Assembly: GCA_022559845.1 (NCBI GenBank)
Contig: CM040117.1
Span: forward strand, 147,068,732 to 147,132,731
Origin: Amorphophallus konjac
Taxonomy: Eukaryota; Streptophyta; Magnoliopsida; Alismatales; Araceae
Reading direction: 5' to 3'
Length of the DNA stretch: 64,000 bases
Of the stretch, positions 32,710-46,125 are shown piece after piece. Each line of letters begins with the position of its first letter. Position 1 is the stretch's first letter. Below the pieces are notes generated by a model. The model saw only the letters and a program-made list of their open reading frames with translations, was not told the origin of the DNA and did no database searches. The position numbers and the translations under genes are program-made.

Positions 32710-35700
32710 TTATATAAAAAAGATAGGATACATGAAAGTAAGTCTCTTTTTCACTTTGAAAGATTTCATTTGTACATGGGCATTAACTAGTACAGGATCT
32801 GAATTTGTATTGTTGTGTATCTATCGTGTGTAGTAACTTTATCTTTTATTTTTTTAATCTATTATCAAAAATTGAGATATTACTATAACATAAACAATCA
32901 AATAAAAACATCTTCACTATAATTACAATGTGAACAATTTCTTTAGATCAAATTTAGATGTATTTTTTCTTTTTTTTAATTTTTTTGATGGAATTTAAGA
33001 TCTCTTAACTTGATATGGGGGTCAAGTCACCTACTTTACTTGGATCACGTAAATAGTAATTACTATTTACACTCGTAATTTTTTCTTATCGTGTATTTCA
33101 AATAGAGTAAGTGACTTGACTCCCACTCCATATTACGAGACTTTAGACTTTCATCTAAAAAATAAAAAAAATAAAAAATTCTACAAAAAAGAAAGACATT
33201 CGTACTCTAAATTATAGTGCGGACATCTCTACTTGATCATTTCTCTTATTATAATACTAGTTATACTAGTTAAAATGTATACACGTGGAAAAGTCATGTG
33301 GTTGAGTGATGCTATGCATATTTAAAAAAAAGGTGCCACACTAATAATTATACAAAATAATCTTAAAATGTATTTTTTAGATAAATTAAACTAAGATGAG
33401 CAATATTTTTCAAATAAGTCTTCAATTTGGATAGAGTACACTTCTATAAGATATAATCACATATAAATACGATTATACGAAGGATTTTTTACATGTATCC
33501 CCTATATATATATATATATATATATACTAGTCAAACAAACGTGCTACACACGTGAGTTTACTTTGAGAATTTTTTAAATTATAATGGTAATATGGTTTAA
33601 ATGTACATATAAATATAAATATAAAATATATTTTTATGGGATTTCACTTTTGATAGAGTTATATCATTCCTTACGCTTCCAAATAGTGGAGATAGTACAA
33701 AACTTGTACACGAGTAGGCTTCCATAGAAGATAAAATGGCACCAAGATTATGTTAGAATAATGAAGAAGGCCAAATCCATAAGACAAACATTTATTTCTC
33801 AAGTAACACTGATTCTCTGAAGCCATAAACATATTCAAGAAATTCTACATTTTTCCACTATAAAGTGATATCTAGCATCTACTTAAACATTTATATTCAG
33901 GAATTGTTATGCTTAAGGAAGTTGCCTACACATGTTCCTGCAACACAAATAACATTTTGTAATTGTAGACATCTACATCCAAACAAAAGGATGGTCATGT
34001 CTGAAATACGTTAGTCATTGTTAGCAAATTTAGCTCACAAAAATTAGATTCTTTCGTCAATAGAAGACCGCCCAAGGCTGGAAAAATATTGAGGATATGT
34101 TATATTATATTCAGGATACAAAGTAAACTATCAATCACGGTTAGAAAGGTGAGTGAGGTAGATGATGAAGCTATTGGTATAAACATTCTATTTGCAACTT
34201 TACAATAAACTATGGATGAGAGGAAGTAATCATTAATTAACAAAAGAAATTATTTTCTTTTTTCTTTTAAAGTTACAAAGGTCATTTTTTTCAATTGTTG
34301 TTTCTTTGTACATGCTCAGTCCAATTGTCCACATATTTCTAACTTTTACCGTTATTACTTTGCTTAGCCTCATAATTTTATTTGGTCACACCCCTTAGGA
34401 ATGCACTTCTCAAGATATAATACGACTTTTTCAGGGTAAATTCGGTTCAAGTCATTAAAAAATATAATATGACTTACCTTCCACCAGGAAAAACATAACT
34501 AAAAGAAAATATGCACTGAACAATACATGTGGGTAAAAATAGGGAACAATAATTAAAGCCTTGACAATGTTGGTCAGTCTAGTTCCATTTGGGGTTGGAT
34601 ACTTGTTCCTACAAAAACAAACATCACACTAAGATAAAAAATACATATTTTACAAATAATACAATAATATTCCACTTTGCATAATTTAGACCGAAGAAAA
34701 ATGTTAAAAGATTATGTCCCATGCATCATTGATTAACTTCATCATGATTTATGTGCAAAAAGGCATCATTGAGAATCTGAGAAACATATGACTGAGCTTT
34801 GATTCTAATTTCTTGGGCTGGCAACCAAGGTATATATAGATATACTTTGATCATGTTTGCGAGAAAGTCTTATGAAGACTCATAATTCATATAACATGTA
34901 TGGCTGTAGTTTTCACAATTTGAAATGCATAAGTATTTCCCAATTCCCATACTTTCAACTTTTGCACTTACATCTCATCTAACCTAATGAAAAATAATCA
35001 CATAAGATCACTTCTCTGAGTTTCTAGAGGATTCTGTAATCTTGATAAAGGAACGCTAACTTTCGCAAATGAAATTGTATGCCATCACTGTACATTAGAA
35101 AGGTGATATGTGCATCAAACTAAGATCTTAGTTAAACACACGAACCATAATAAAATATCTACAATGGCCACAGAGAAACGAGAGATTTTAAAAGTGATGC
35201 CTTGAGCTTTTGATTGCATTTTCTTAGTTGTCAAAGGAGTGAATAATTTTATCATTTGAGTATCTCCCTGACAAATTATTCCTTTCATTATCGAAAGAAA
35301 ATATTTTATAATTTTAACATCTCTCTGAGGACTGTTATTTTTCCTTTTGTTTTTTAAAGTGGTTATTTTTTCTTTTGCTATTGAAGAAAATTGTAAAATT
35401 TATAATTTTTTGTCCTGCAAGATTTTTATTCCTATTTCTGATGATTATTTCTCTTATCAAAATTCCTTTTCTTCCGGATGTGAAGAATGAAGGTGTTAGA
35501 TATCTGTTAGAGTTGGTGATTAGGTAACCAGTGATGTTGTTGTCAGATTGAGGATAGACGAAGGTCGAGATGACTGGTTCTATTGCTTTTTTTTTTAGCA
35601 TGAAAATGATGCATTAACATTTCTCATCTTACCGCACGAAGGAAGCACACATTAATTTTATTTGAACTCCAACTTGCAGAGCAAATTTGCCGAATCAGTG

Positions 35701-35804
35701 CATCTTATCCCATCCCCTGTGAAAGCAGGGAGGAGTTCTACCAAGTCAAACCCATTTCCACAGCAAGAATCACAAATTAATTAAACCGAGGTTCTCTGGT
35801 GGAG
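32710..35804. other. AT-rich DNA without recognised genes
   Basis: About 3.1 kb of AT-rich sequence. I see a short (TA)n near 33,504-33,525 followed by a CGTGCTACACACGTG word, and otherwise no long frame, repeat or known motif. It could be old host intergenic DNA or very decayed repeats. Confidence 0.5.
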
Positions 35805-36240
35805 GAACGATATTGTAGGACTTTTCTCAATCTAGTGCACGAAGGAGTTAACCGAGTGCCTGAACCTGAGGAAGCCATGCTCCTTGCTCTTGTTCATGCA
35901 GTCCAAGACTCCAAATAGGTGTCCTCGACGTTGAGGAAGCCGTCCATGAATCGGCACTGCGTCACCTCCTCCAGCCACGTTCGACACAGCTCGTTCTCCT
36001 CCACGATGGCCTCCCAAAGTTCCCCCTTGATCTTCGTGGCCTCCTGTCAATTTTCTCGCAGGGGAACCATCGACGTCTCTGGTCGCCGTCCACAACGGCA
36101 AGGCCATCGTCTCGACCTCTGTAAATGGTCATTCTCTTCCTCTGGTCCTTCTCCTCCTACCTATTTTTACCGCAGGGTCCGCATGCCGCGACTCCAGTTT
36201 GCACATATACTACGGGCAGAGCTTCATGGTAATCAGCGGC
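35805..36240 (-). pseudogene. VEP1/progesterone 5-beta-reductase-like (PRISE) gene fragment
   Basis: On the minus strand three segments match the family. An N-terminal piece near 36.13-36.23 kb reads YVQTG and SRHADP, then PFTE, recalling the Q-T-G...H-Y...P-F-T-E-D stretch of PRISE reductases. A long deletion follows. Then EATKIKGELWEAIVEENEL (about 36.04-35.99 kb) and CRTWLEEVTQC lead, after a frameshift, into LDCMNKSKEHGFLRFRHSVN near 35.88-35.83 kb, the family's C-terminal signature. A TAG replaces what is normally Trp shortly after. The family are short-chain dehydrogenase-type enone reductases in the cytosol acting on steroids, iridoid precursors or small enones. With its deletion, frameshifts and stops this copy cannot encode an enzyme. 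Identification is from memory of conserved motifs. Confidence 0.72.
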
Positions 36241-36904
36241 CAGTGGTGTTGGTGGGGAGCCGTAGAGGAGGAGGAGAGGAACAGGGAAGTAGCAATGGTG
36301 GGTGGTGTTGGTTGGGAGCCGTATCGGAGGAGAGGAAGAGGGAAGAAGCAGCGGGGTGTGATGGGAGAAACCTTTATCTGCGGTGACGAAGAAATCGTAC
36401 CGAAACCAAATACCACTTGAACCGACCAAAATAACAATTGAACTGGCGACGAAAAATGTATCAACCGGGGAAGAAAGATAAATTTGAACCGGTAAAATTT
36501 GAACCGAAAAAAGTAAACAATGAACCGACGGAAAAAAACATCACAATCCTCTTATAGACTTATAGTATATGTTATAGGTGTCTCTGATTTTCACATATGG
36601 TCATCAATACCCCTACTATCTTAAAAAAAGTTACGATTATATCCTTCCTATCAAACCATGGTTAACTCCAACTGAATCTGTCAAAAAAAAGTTATGATAT
36701 TTTTCGATCCATACTCTTAAATTCAGTAGAATTTTGCACATATGACCTTGACTCTACCAAAATTTATGGAATCCTCTTAAAATATTTAATTGAAGTTAAC
36801 GGCGTTTTGACAGAAGGATATAATTGTAATCTTTTTAAAGATTTAAGGTATTTATATAAATATATAAAAATCAAGTTATATAAATAAATATGCTAATTTG
36901 TAGG
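36241..36904. other. GA-rich then AT-rich DNA, no gene seen
   Basis: GGAGGAGAGGAAGAG-type purine-rich sequence at 36,260-36,365 makes accidental frames on both strands. From 36,540 the DNA is AT-rich and contains AATACCCCTAC at 36,608 and GTAGGGGTATT at 36,900, a possible pair of short inverted ends. Confidence 0.4.
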
Positions 36905-37345
36905 GGTATTTATATCAAGGTTTGTTAAATCGGGACGGGACGGCCCGTCTTATCCCAGCCACAGACCATGTGAGACGCAATCGGAACGTTTTATATATTA
37001 TTTTAATTTTTTTATATTGAATGAGCTACGTAAGTTGGTTGGTTAGTTGAGAGACCTCATATTTGAAGGTGAGGTTTTCGGTTCAAAACATATTTTGGTA
37101 TTATTTTTATTTGATTAATTATTCTTTTAAAAATATTTTAAAAAACATCAAAGGCGAGATTTGAACCATGGACACTCGTTTAAACAGCGTATCATTTAAT
37201 CAACTATGTTAGAAAATCATTTGAGTTATATTATATATATATATATTATAATATATATATTTTTTGTCTCGATACGTAACGGTATCGATCCAGAAAAAGA
37301 TCGGGATAGTGGTACGAACGAATCGATCTAACCCTTATTTATATA
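36905..37345. mobile_element. Imperfect inverted-repeat element with tRNA-like arms
   Basis: The left arm has GTTAAATCGGGACGGGAC then a segment at 37024-37090 with GGTTAGTTGAGAG and GGTTCAAAAC, resembling pol III A and B boxes. The right arm, read on the minus strand, has GTTAGATCGATTCG and, at 37209-37159, GTTGATTAAATGA and GGTTCAAATC. So the two arms are diverged inverted copies around an AT-rich centre near 37.1 kb. It may be a foldback/MITE-like element or two opposing tRNA-derived SINE pieces. No protein. Confidence 0.4.
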
Positions 37346-37725
37346 ACAAATCCAAATATAACGTAGAAAATTTTGGTGTCGATGTTTCTATGTTTAAACC
37401 ATTGGCCGTAGACGTGAGAAGTTTTTATAAGCATCCTTATGAGATAAGTACTTGGTTTAATTTATAACTATATTATCCTCTTCTTTCCCCCGTGAGAAAG
37501 TGGAAAACACACAATAAGTTGAAAAAATTAAAGTAAATCTTATGGGTGATAACTATCCCTTTTGCCAGCACAACATCAAACATTACGACGAACTTCGGTG
37601 AAAAAATCATATATACAGTGAGGAGGAGATATGTCCCTAAACTGATTCTAAATTCACCTCCATCTCGGTAGTAAATATGCATTTCAAAATTGAGAATCTT
37701 GTGCTTTGAAAAATAAGTTTGATTT

Positions 37726-38070
37726 ACTGCACACCTAATGTTGTTGCACACTTTGTGTGGGTGTGCGATAAGTAAATATTTCCTTTTTGAAAATATGGGG
37801 AGATAGGAGGCCACCTTCTCCCTCTGTCCGTACAACCCAAATCTCGATTGGACGGTTAAAAAAATTGTTTAAAAAAAAAACAGCTCAAAAAAATTCTTTC
37901 AATCCAATGAAGGATCATCCGTTCTTTTCTTTAGATTTTGTTGGGCTGTTGATTGAAGTTTGGATTATATGGACATATGGGACAGGTGGGCGCCCACCAC
38001 CTCATATTTTCAAAAAAAATTTATTTACTGGCTGCACACGCTTGTGTAGCAGCGCAAACTCTTGAATAAT
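37726..38070. mobile_element. MITE-like element with about 60-bp inverted ends
   Basis: The left end (about 37745-37800) contains GTGTGCGATAAGTAAATATT and TTTTTGAAAATATGGGG. The right end read in reverse (about 38060-38000) contains GTGTGCAGCCAGTAAATAAA and TTTTTTGAAAATATGAGG. The centre has no coding frame. Ends and size fit a miniature inverted-repeat transposon; I could not fix a target duplication. The 380 bases before it (37346-37725) show nothing. Confidence 0.5.
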
Positions 38071-38973
<903 letters not shown>

Positions 38974-39069
38974 CTTAAATAAGAAATCAATTAGTAATTT
39001 TGCATATAAACCATTATTATGAGTAAAATTATAAAAATATCATTCTTAGAAACATATGTGAATACATAT

Positions 39070-39869
39070 TGAGGAGGGGGAAATCGTCAGGCCCAGTGTG
39101 GCCCATTAACATCAGGTCCAGCGCAGCCGATTAACGCCAAGTCCAGTACGGCCCTCATTTGTCGGCCCACAGTCTAGGAATTTCGCCCTTTTGGGGGCCC
39201 ACTCGAGACTGACCGACCCACGGGTTCGAATCCCGTACACGTGCTCCCAAGACGCCATGAAACTCGCCAACGGGTGAACGTTGGGACTAGAATCACGTGG
39301 AGTTACACCAACGGGTGTCGATCTCGCCCACGCCACCAAGATGTCTGCCACGATACCCTTTCAGTCTCCAGAGAACGGCCGAGTAGGTAGTAAACGATCC
39401 CCATGATCGGGCAACTCTTTGCTCTACTAATCACACCCCCGCTAAGTCAGGAAACGGACGACTCCCAAATGAGTCGTACAAAAAGGGTCTTGAACGGGCC
39501 ATCAAGGACACACATATATGCACACCCACACCCACAAACACAGCCACACAGCTAGAGAGATACAGAGTATGCACATTGCCTAATGAGGGTCTCCATACTC
39601 TAGATCGCTCCCCCGGACACTCGATGTCTCTTCCTAGCACTCTTGCCTTCTTCTGGGCACTCCTCTCTCCCTCTTCTCTCTTCTGCTTTCAACCATTCAT
39701 GTCACTGACTTAAACATCGAAGGGTTGTCCCATGGGATCACACCCAGGGCTCTTTTTGACGCTCCACTCGATTGTTGTAGGTTTCTTTGGGATGACTGAC
39801 CTCTCTTCCCAACAAAGAAATCTTAAAGGTGTAGTATGAGACCCAAGGTAAAATATTTCTACCTCTACA
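39070..39869 (+). repeat. 5' LTR of element B
   Basis: 800 bp, TGAGGAGGGGG...CCTCTACA, sharing the start, the end and middle segments (ACTCGCC, AGACGCCATGA) with element A's LTR. The following CTTTTTGACTTCATATATGG occupies the PBS position but has diverged from the Tat PBS seen in element A. Confidence 0.8.
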
Positions 39870-39906
39870 CTTTTTGACTTCATATATGGGAAGAGAACAT
39901 AAAGCC

Positions 39907-41452
39907 ATGGCATCCCGTGGAAACTATCACAACACGAGCAATTGTCGGGGGGCTCCGGGCACCCAACAAAAATCTCAAGAAGCCTCCACTCATTCTCATT
40001 CACCCCGTGGCGCGACTCCTCTGCCCCAGGCGAACCCTGTTGTGGATGAACTGGCGGAGATGCGTCACTAACTCTAGATGCTAACGGAGGCGTACAAAGG
40101 CCTCCTCGACCACCAGGCCGAGCAAGACTGTGCTCCAACAGCCCCCCAGAATGGTGGGGCCCCCACCGTAGCGGACTCATGCCGCACACGTGAACCTTCC
40201 TTGGTTTTCGCCGCCCACACCCCTTGTTCGCGTAGCCAACCCTCTCAGTGTCCCGCTAGTCTACTGCACTCCAATCCGGAGATGGCACAATGATTGAGGC
40301 TCTATGAGGAGGTGGAGCGCAAACTAGAGGGGAAGGTCCGTTACCTAGATGACATCCTTCAGGTAGCACGAACGAGGGGGCTGATCGACGATGACACCGA
40401 CTTCAATGCTCCCTTCTCCCGGGAGATCATGGAGGCCCTGATCCCCCTGAAGTTGCAACTATTGACGTTCATCCCGTACGATGGCACCACTGACCCCGCC
40501 GAGCATATGCACAGCTTTGTGTCCAACCTAGTTTTCCACCGGGCCTCAGACGTTGTCAAGTGTCGGGCGTTCACCATCACGCTACGAGAGAATGCTCAGA
40601 CGTGGTTCGAGTCACTTCCTATTGGATCCATCACCTCCTTCCAATAGTTGAAGAGGATGTTTAAAGAGAAGTTCCTCAGTTGCAAAAAAAGGAGGTCAGG
40701 TCTACTGTGAGTCTCGTTGTGATCAAACAGGGCCGTGAAGAACCTTTATGGGACTTCATTGCTTGTTTCCTCAAGGAGGCTCTCCTCAATCCTCGCCTTA
40801 ACATCAGCATCACCACCACTACGCTAACATAAGGCACTCGGGACATCATCCTCAGAAGAACCCTCAGAGTTCGGCCCCCCACCACGCTGATGGAACTCCT
40901 CGCCTTGGCCCAAAAGCATGCTAATTACGAGAAGAACACCGTGGCACTAGGCCGAGCGGCCGGAGTCAACCACTCAGGCTGGAAACAATCGATCGAATTT
41001 TCCTGCCAGGACCAAGGCAATCGTGAGCACCATGATCGGGAGCGCCACGATCGGGACGTGCCAAAGGGGAGAGCCTCCTTTAGGCACTACACTCCCCTGA
41101 CCGCCCCTCCCGAACAGATCCTCATGGAGATCCGTGGGGAACCGTACCTACGCTGGACCAAGAGAATGAAGTCTGATCTTCGGACGAGGAATCAGAAGAA
41201 GTATTGTCGCTTACACCATGACACTGTGGACTGTGTTCAATTCAAAGACGCTCTCGAGGACCTCATCCTCCGAGGGCTCCTAGACAAATTCATCGCCAAG
41301 GCCATAGAGAGACATCACCAAAGGGCTGGCACTCCACCCCCCATCGATAACCAAGCCAACGGAAGGGAAATCATGATGATCTTCAAAGGGTCGGTCACTG
41401 GCAGGGACAACTCCAACGGGCATCGCTCCTACATTCCCTGAGTAAACCAAGT
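39907..41452 (+). pseudogene. gag of element B (decayed)
   Basis: Opens MASRGNYHNTS at 39907, the position matching MAPRGS in element A. The core at 40.29-40.65 kb shares KVRYLDDIL, FNAPFSREIMEA, FHRASDVVKCRAF and TWFESLPIGSITSFQ with element A. A frame change occurs near 40.68 kb; the last frame runs 40890-41441 with HYTPLTAPPEQILMEIRGEP. The zinc-knuckle region is shortened: CRLHHDTVDC lacks the residues between His and the second His/Cys seen in element A. Stops at about 40069, 40291, 40645 and 41439 each lie where element A, or codon logic, points to a Gln or Arg codon. Confidence 0.82.
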
Positions 41453-41499
41453 CGAGCGCAATGACTCTAGCCGTCAAGACTCACCTACGAAAGTCTCTG

Positions 41500-41763
41500 C
41501 ACGGGACCTTCTCAAAGAGCCCATCGTCTTTTCAGACGAGGACTTGGCGGGTGTGACCACTCCACATTCTGACGCTCTAGCCATCTCTGCTACGATTAAT
41601 CAATGTACTATGCATTACATACTTGTTGATAATGGAAGTGGTCCTGATGTGATTTTGTACGATTGCTTAAAGGACAAGTCTCCCTACGGATCACTTTCAG
41701 GACTGCCCCGAGGGAAACAACCTTCGTGGCTGATTTCACGATCATGCGAGGTATGACCGGTTA
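41500..41763 (+). pseudogene. Protease of element B, 5' part
   Basis: DALAISATINQCTMHYILVD then NGSGPDVILYDCL gives the retropepsin active site D-N-G-S. Element B keeps the glycine that element A has lost. The frame then loses about 100 bp relative to element A and reaches the insertion at GGTTA (41759-41763). Confidence 0.8.
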
Positions 41764-41933
41764 TGTAGCAACCCAAATAAAGTTATGGGAATAAATTTCC
41801 TAAATAGATAAATCCTCCAAAATAAACTAAATAGTCAAAGAACCCAAATCAATGATAAAAGCACAAATCATAATCATCACTATTGGGCTTAAACTCAAAC
41901 CACAAAGGCCTCAAGCCTTTATACAAAAGCCTT

Positions 41934-41972
<39 letters not shown>

Positions 41973-42000
41973 TAAAAGGTGTTGAGGTTTTGGGCTTTTG

Positions 42001-42046
42001 TTTACAAAGGCCCATATATATATATATATATATGAGCCTTTGTAAA
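42001..42046. other. Hairpin with (TA)n loop in the solo LTR
   Basis: TTTACAAAGGC (42001-42011) pairs perfectly with GCCTTTGTAAA (42036-42046), with a loop that is mostly TA repeats. More (TA)n flanks it at 41938-41970 and 42048-42078, and the last tract is the copia insertion site. Confidence 0.7.
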
Positions 42047-42078
<32 letters not shown>

Positions 42079-42083
<5 letters not shown>

Positions 42084-45057
42084 GCCCAGAGAGATGGCGG
42101 ATAAGAAGGGGGGTTGAATTGTCCCCTTGCCGAGATGGCAGATTTTAACAACTTTCTAAACTAAATGCAATGGAATTAAAACAAACTGAGTTGATCAGCC
42201 TAAACTAACATGAGATCTGAAAAGTTCTCTCGATCTTTCCGATCTCACTCATAAGACCAATCCAACAAGCGATGAACGATTACTAATAACGGATAGCAGA
42301 GCTAGCAAAGTGTAGTGGTGTAGTGAAATAAAAAACAATAAGATAACCTGTGAAGGGAGATAGGAGAAATGGACAGTCACACAGGCAATCACAATGAACA
42401 CATGGATTTTTAAGGTGGTTCGGGACCACGACGGGCTCCCTACGTCCACCCCTCACCAAACCCGGTGAGGCTTCACTAACACGCCACCGAAGTAGCAACA
42501 CGGGGATGAACCCCACACCACACACGCTGCCTCTGCAGCAAAACACACACAGGGCCTGGCCCCAACACGGTGCCACTGCAACACACACACACACATGTTC
42601 GGGGAACGTACCCCGGACACGACAACCACATGGAGACACAGCTCCGCACACACACACACAGATATTTGAGTTTAAGAAAATCAAAGGATATACAATATAC
42701 GCCCAGCAGTATGTGAATAATGATCAACTATGAACAATACAATGAGATAAGCATAAATAGAATGTAGAAATATCTCCTTGGTTCTCCAATAGAGATAAGC
42801 AGATCTTTCTTGAAACTTAGGTTGGAGAAGCTCTTATCCGCAGCTGGTTGGAGTAGTAGTTCATCCTCCTTGAGGATCCAAGTTTGTTCGTTCAAGTCCT
42901 AGCTCCAATCAAGCCTGCACACATCAAGAAAATGTGAAACATTATGCTCAACATCTTGTATTTGTTAACAGGGACATGACAAACAAATAAAGGAAGATTT
43001 ATATGCATTCCCCTTTGAATGTCCCACAACTCCCTTCAATCAGTAGGTAGGGTGCGCTGGAAGTTGATCCTTGGAGTGGAAGCAGCCGGACATGAAGTTC
43101 CAAACGCCCAAAACCTTGAACGGGGGAGAGCAGCAACTGCAGCTCCTAGAACTGGACACAGGCTCGCGGACGGTGACTTTTGTAGCTTCTTCTTCCTTCT
43201 CCTTGATGAAGCAACGCCCTCCTTCACGTTCTTCTTCTCCTCCTTCCCTTCTCCTTCAACAGACCACACACGTTCCTCTCCTTCTTCCTGCAAGATAAAC
43301 ACGTTAGAGCTCAAGAGGGTTCTGTTCGATCGGAAGATAGAGGCGGCTATTTATCCAAGGGGATTGAACCCCCAAGGGACTTAAAAGCCCTTTCCAAACC
43401 CCCTTCACAACACATACAAGAAGCAAAGGTCACCCTAAGGTCATTAGGGTCAAACGAAGTAAAGGCAGAGAAGATGCATTGACGTGTGTAGCTCAAAATG
43501 CAAAAGCACATACCTATGTATGCAAAATACAGAGATTTGTGTAGTGGCAGTGTATGCAGCAGAACATGTAGACTTGAATGCATGGTTGCGAATGTATGGA
43601 CTTTGAATGCATGATAACGAGTGTATAGACTTTGTATGTGAGGTTGCACAAATGCAGATAGGGAAGTCTACACATTGAATCAAGGATGCTCGGACATGCA
43701 GTCAACCACTGTACATACTTTGTCTTGAAGGATGCATATGCATATAGGAATGTATGGACTTTGAATATGAATGCTTGGACATGCCTTCAACGAGTGTGCA
43801 GACTCTGGGTGTACTGTGCAAACGATGCACAAATATGCTCTGAACACGGGCTGTACAGACTTTGGATGATGCATGCACAAGACGATGTACAGACTTGATC
43901 TTGCGAACACAGGCTGTACAGACTTTGAATGATGCATGCACAAGACGATGTACAGACTTGATCTTGCGAACACAGGCTGTACAGACTTTGAATGATGCAT
44001 GCACAAGATGATGTACAGACTTGATCTTGCGAACACAGGCTGTACAGACTTTGAGTAATGCATGCAGACTTGCTGTGCGTGTGCGAGACAATGTATAGAC
44101 TTGATGCACGGACAAAGCATATGCATGAACAAGCCACACAGAATGTATAGACTTTTCGTGGATGAGGCAAGGCTAACGGATGTATAGACTTGCTCAGCCG
44201 TGTGGCGTGCAACCAGACGATGTATAGACATTCTGTGCCTGCAACAACGTGTGCACTGACTATGTGATTGCACTGACTATGAAGCTCGTGTGCACAAGAT
44301 TTGCACCGAGTATATGAATGCATAAAACTAAATCTGCACCGATTGGAGTGTGTATGCATATGACGAAATGAGCACTGAGGTTGTTATGAACAAGCTACAG
44401 GAAAATGAATTACCTTGGAATAAGATTGCACCGAGGTTGTTATGCCTATAGACTGAGTCGACGCATCCACTTCAGTGCGTCGACGCACTCTATATACCAG
44501 AACCCATATGACATATATGTGCACTGACACGAATGAGTGCAAGATTAACTAAAACAACGATAGCACTTACCAAATGATCAAATGAGTCTTCCAAGGCATG
44601 AGAAAGCTATTTTCAATTAACACATGGATCACAGTTGCAATCCAAGGAAAACTGAACTTGCACAGTCTAATGCAAGCTAACACAACAAAACTAAAGCTTA
44701 CATAATATGATTCAACCAAGCTGCACAGAGAATTCCATCTCAGATCAAAACAATCAAGATCTGTCCTATTAAGTCAAGCACAATCAAAACCAATTTGAAC
44801 TTAACTTATCCACACCCAGTATGAGTAGACACAAGTTCATATGATATGTTAAAGCAGTGAAGCTGGCCATCCAAATGCAAGTATATACATGGAGAACTGT
44901 TAAGGCCAGTCAACCCAAGAGCATCCTAACCTGTAAAGCAGAGTATCAACATGTGAGCTCGTTTTTCATGAAAATGCCATTAAGCATAAAACACACAATA
45001 CATTGGAATCATCAAAACCATTGTCAAGGACAACGAGGGGGCGCACAGAACCCAACA
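42079..45057 (-). repeat. 3' LTR of the gag-only Sirevirus
   Basis: 2,979 bp. The minus-strand end has ATTCAACCCCCC, the Sirevirus signature. It contains (CA)n-rich patches at 42,535-42,660, reiterated TGTACAGACTTT and TGCACTGACT words at 43,500-44,530, and GTCGACGCA words at 44,457-44,485. Confidence 0.9.
43838..44053. repeat. 63-bp tandem repeat in the Sirevirus LTR
   Basis: CTGTACAGACTTTG recurs at 43851, 43914, 43977 and 44040, exactly 63 bp apart, with CAAGACGATGTACAGACTTG in each unit. The other LTR carries the array at about 50,850-51,065 with an altered first unit, a length and sequence difference between the two LTRs. Confidence 0.85.
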
Positions 45058-45071
45058 ATCTCCCCCTTTTT
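45058..45071 (-). promoter_or_regulatory. Polypurine tract of the gag-only Sirevirus
   Basis: Minus-strand AAAAAGGGGGAGAT immediately precedes the 3' LTR start. Confidence 0.85.
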
Positions 45072-45892
45072 GATGATGACAATATATTGTGACAATTCAA
45101 AGTTCTCTCCCCCTTTGGCATTATCAAAAAATGGGAACCTTCCAAAAATGAATTAGACATGAACGCACGAACCCAGCAATGAACCTTCTACTGGAGCAAG
45201 GTGTACAAACCAAATTCCAAGCAAGAAAATGAGACTCTATGTACATTTTGCAAGATGATGAAATTATGTCCAAACGAGCAGATTTTGAACAGTAAGTGAA
45301 GAGTATGAATGAACTATGCACAAGTGTATGATCTAACTATCCTATATGCAAAATCTGAAAACTGAATATGCACAGAGTGCATAGTGCTCAAGAGCACGTT
45401 ATTCTCCCCAATTGTCACGAACAAAAACCAACTGACAATGGGTTATTTAAGCTGTTATCTACATGTATAACCTATAGATGCATGTAATGAAATGAAGCAT
45501 GTTATGAACAGACAGATCAAGCATTCAGGCACTCAAGCATGCATAGTTAAGTATAGACTCATGCAAGTCCCTTCGGGACGGGTGTAAGGATAATGCAGTT
45601 GATCGTTGAACATGAAGTGCATGAACAATACTAAGAAGGTCGTGCTTACATAAATAAAGTACTACATTAACCATGAAAGACGACTGATTCATAAACGACA
45701 TTCAAACAATCAAACCCAATGTGCATAAGTGAAGATTGAGCAATGAAGTTCAAGACAGTATGGAAAAATAGATTTTCTAAAGAACACTAAAGAGAACTTC
45801 TCATCCATACACTTTCATACACAATGCTCGAGTATCAGTAGCTACGTATGACCCCAATTTTGAATTACTAAAACTGGTGTGACTAACCTTTT

Positions 45893-46125
45893 GACACGAG
45901 TCATGCCCTTTGTTTCAGGGGCAATTCCCGGTTACTCAGTTTCGTCACTTTTTATGATGTGGATGAGACACTTTTCGACGCGAGTTGTATCCTTTGTCTC
46001 AGGGACACTTCCCGGCTACTCGGTGGCAAATCCCACTTATTTTCATATGGATTAGTTTCTCCTTTCGACGCGAATTTCCTCTTTTATTTCAAGGGGGATT
46101 CCCGACTACTCGGATTCACGTTCCA
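45893..46125 (-). repeat. Three diverged about 80-90-bp repeats upstream of the PPT
   Basis: TTTTCGACGCGAGT...TTTGTCTCAGGG...TTCCCGGCTACTCGG recurs three times, starting near 45893, 45972 and 46063. Sireviruses are known for conserved repeats upstream of the PPT, and these fit that position and style, although about 0.8 kb away from the PPT. They are non-coding. Confidence 0.75.

Noticed and set aside
33504..33545. (TA)n followed by CGTGCTACACACGTG as a possible transposon end
   Set aside because: The short palindrome is suggestive, but I found no matching second end or target duplication.
39219..39242. tRNA T-arm-like ACGGGTTCGAATCCCGT
   Set aside because: A perfect T-arm and B-box, but no acceptor, D- or anticodon arm pairs around it, and it lies inside the element B LTR.
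43680..44359. Long minus-strand frames of 190-197 codons (also 50519-51367)
   Set aside because: Open because of the 63-bp tandem repeat, whose length is a multiple of three; repetitive Cys/Ser/His content; inside LTRs.
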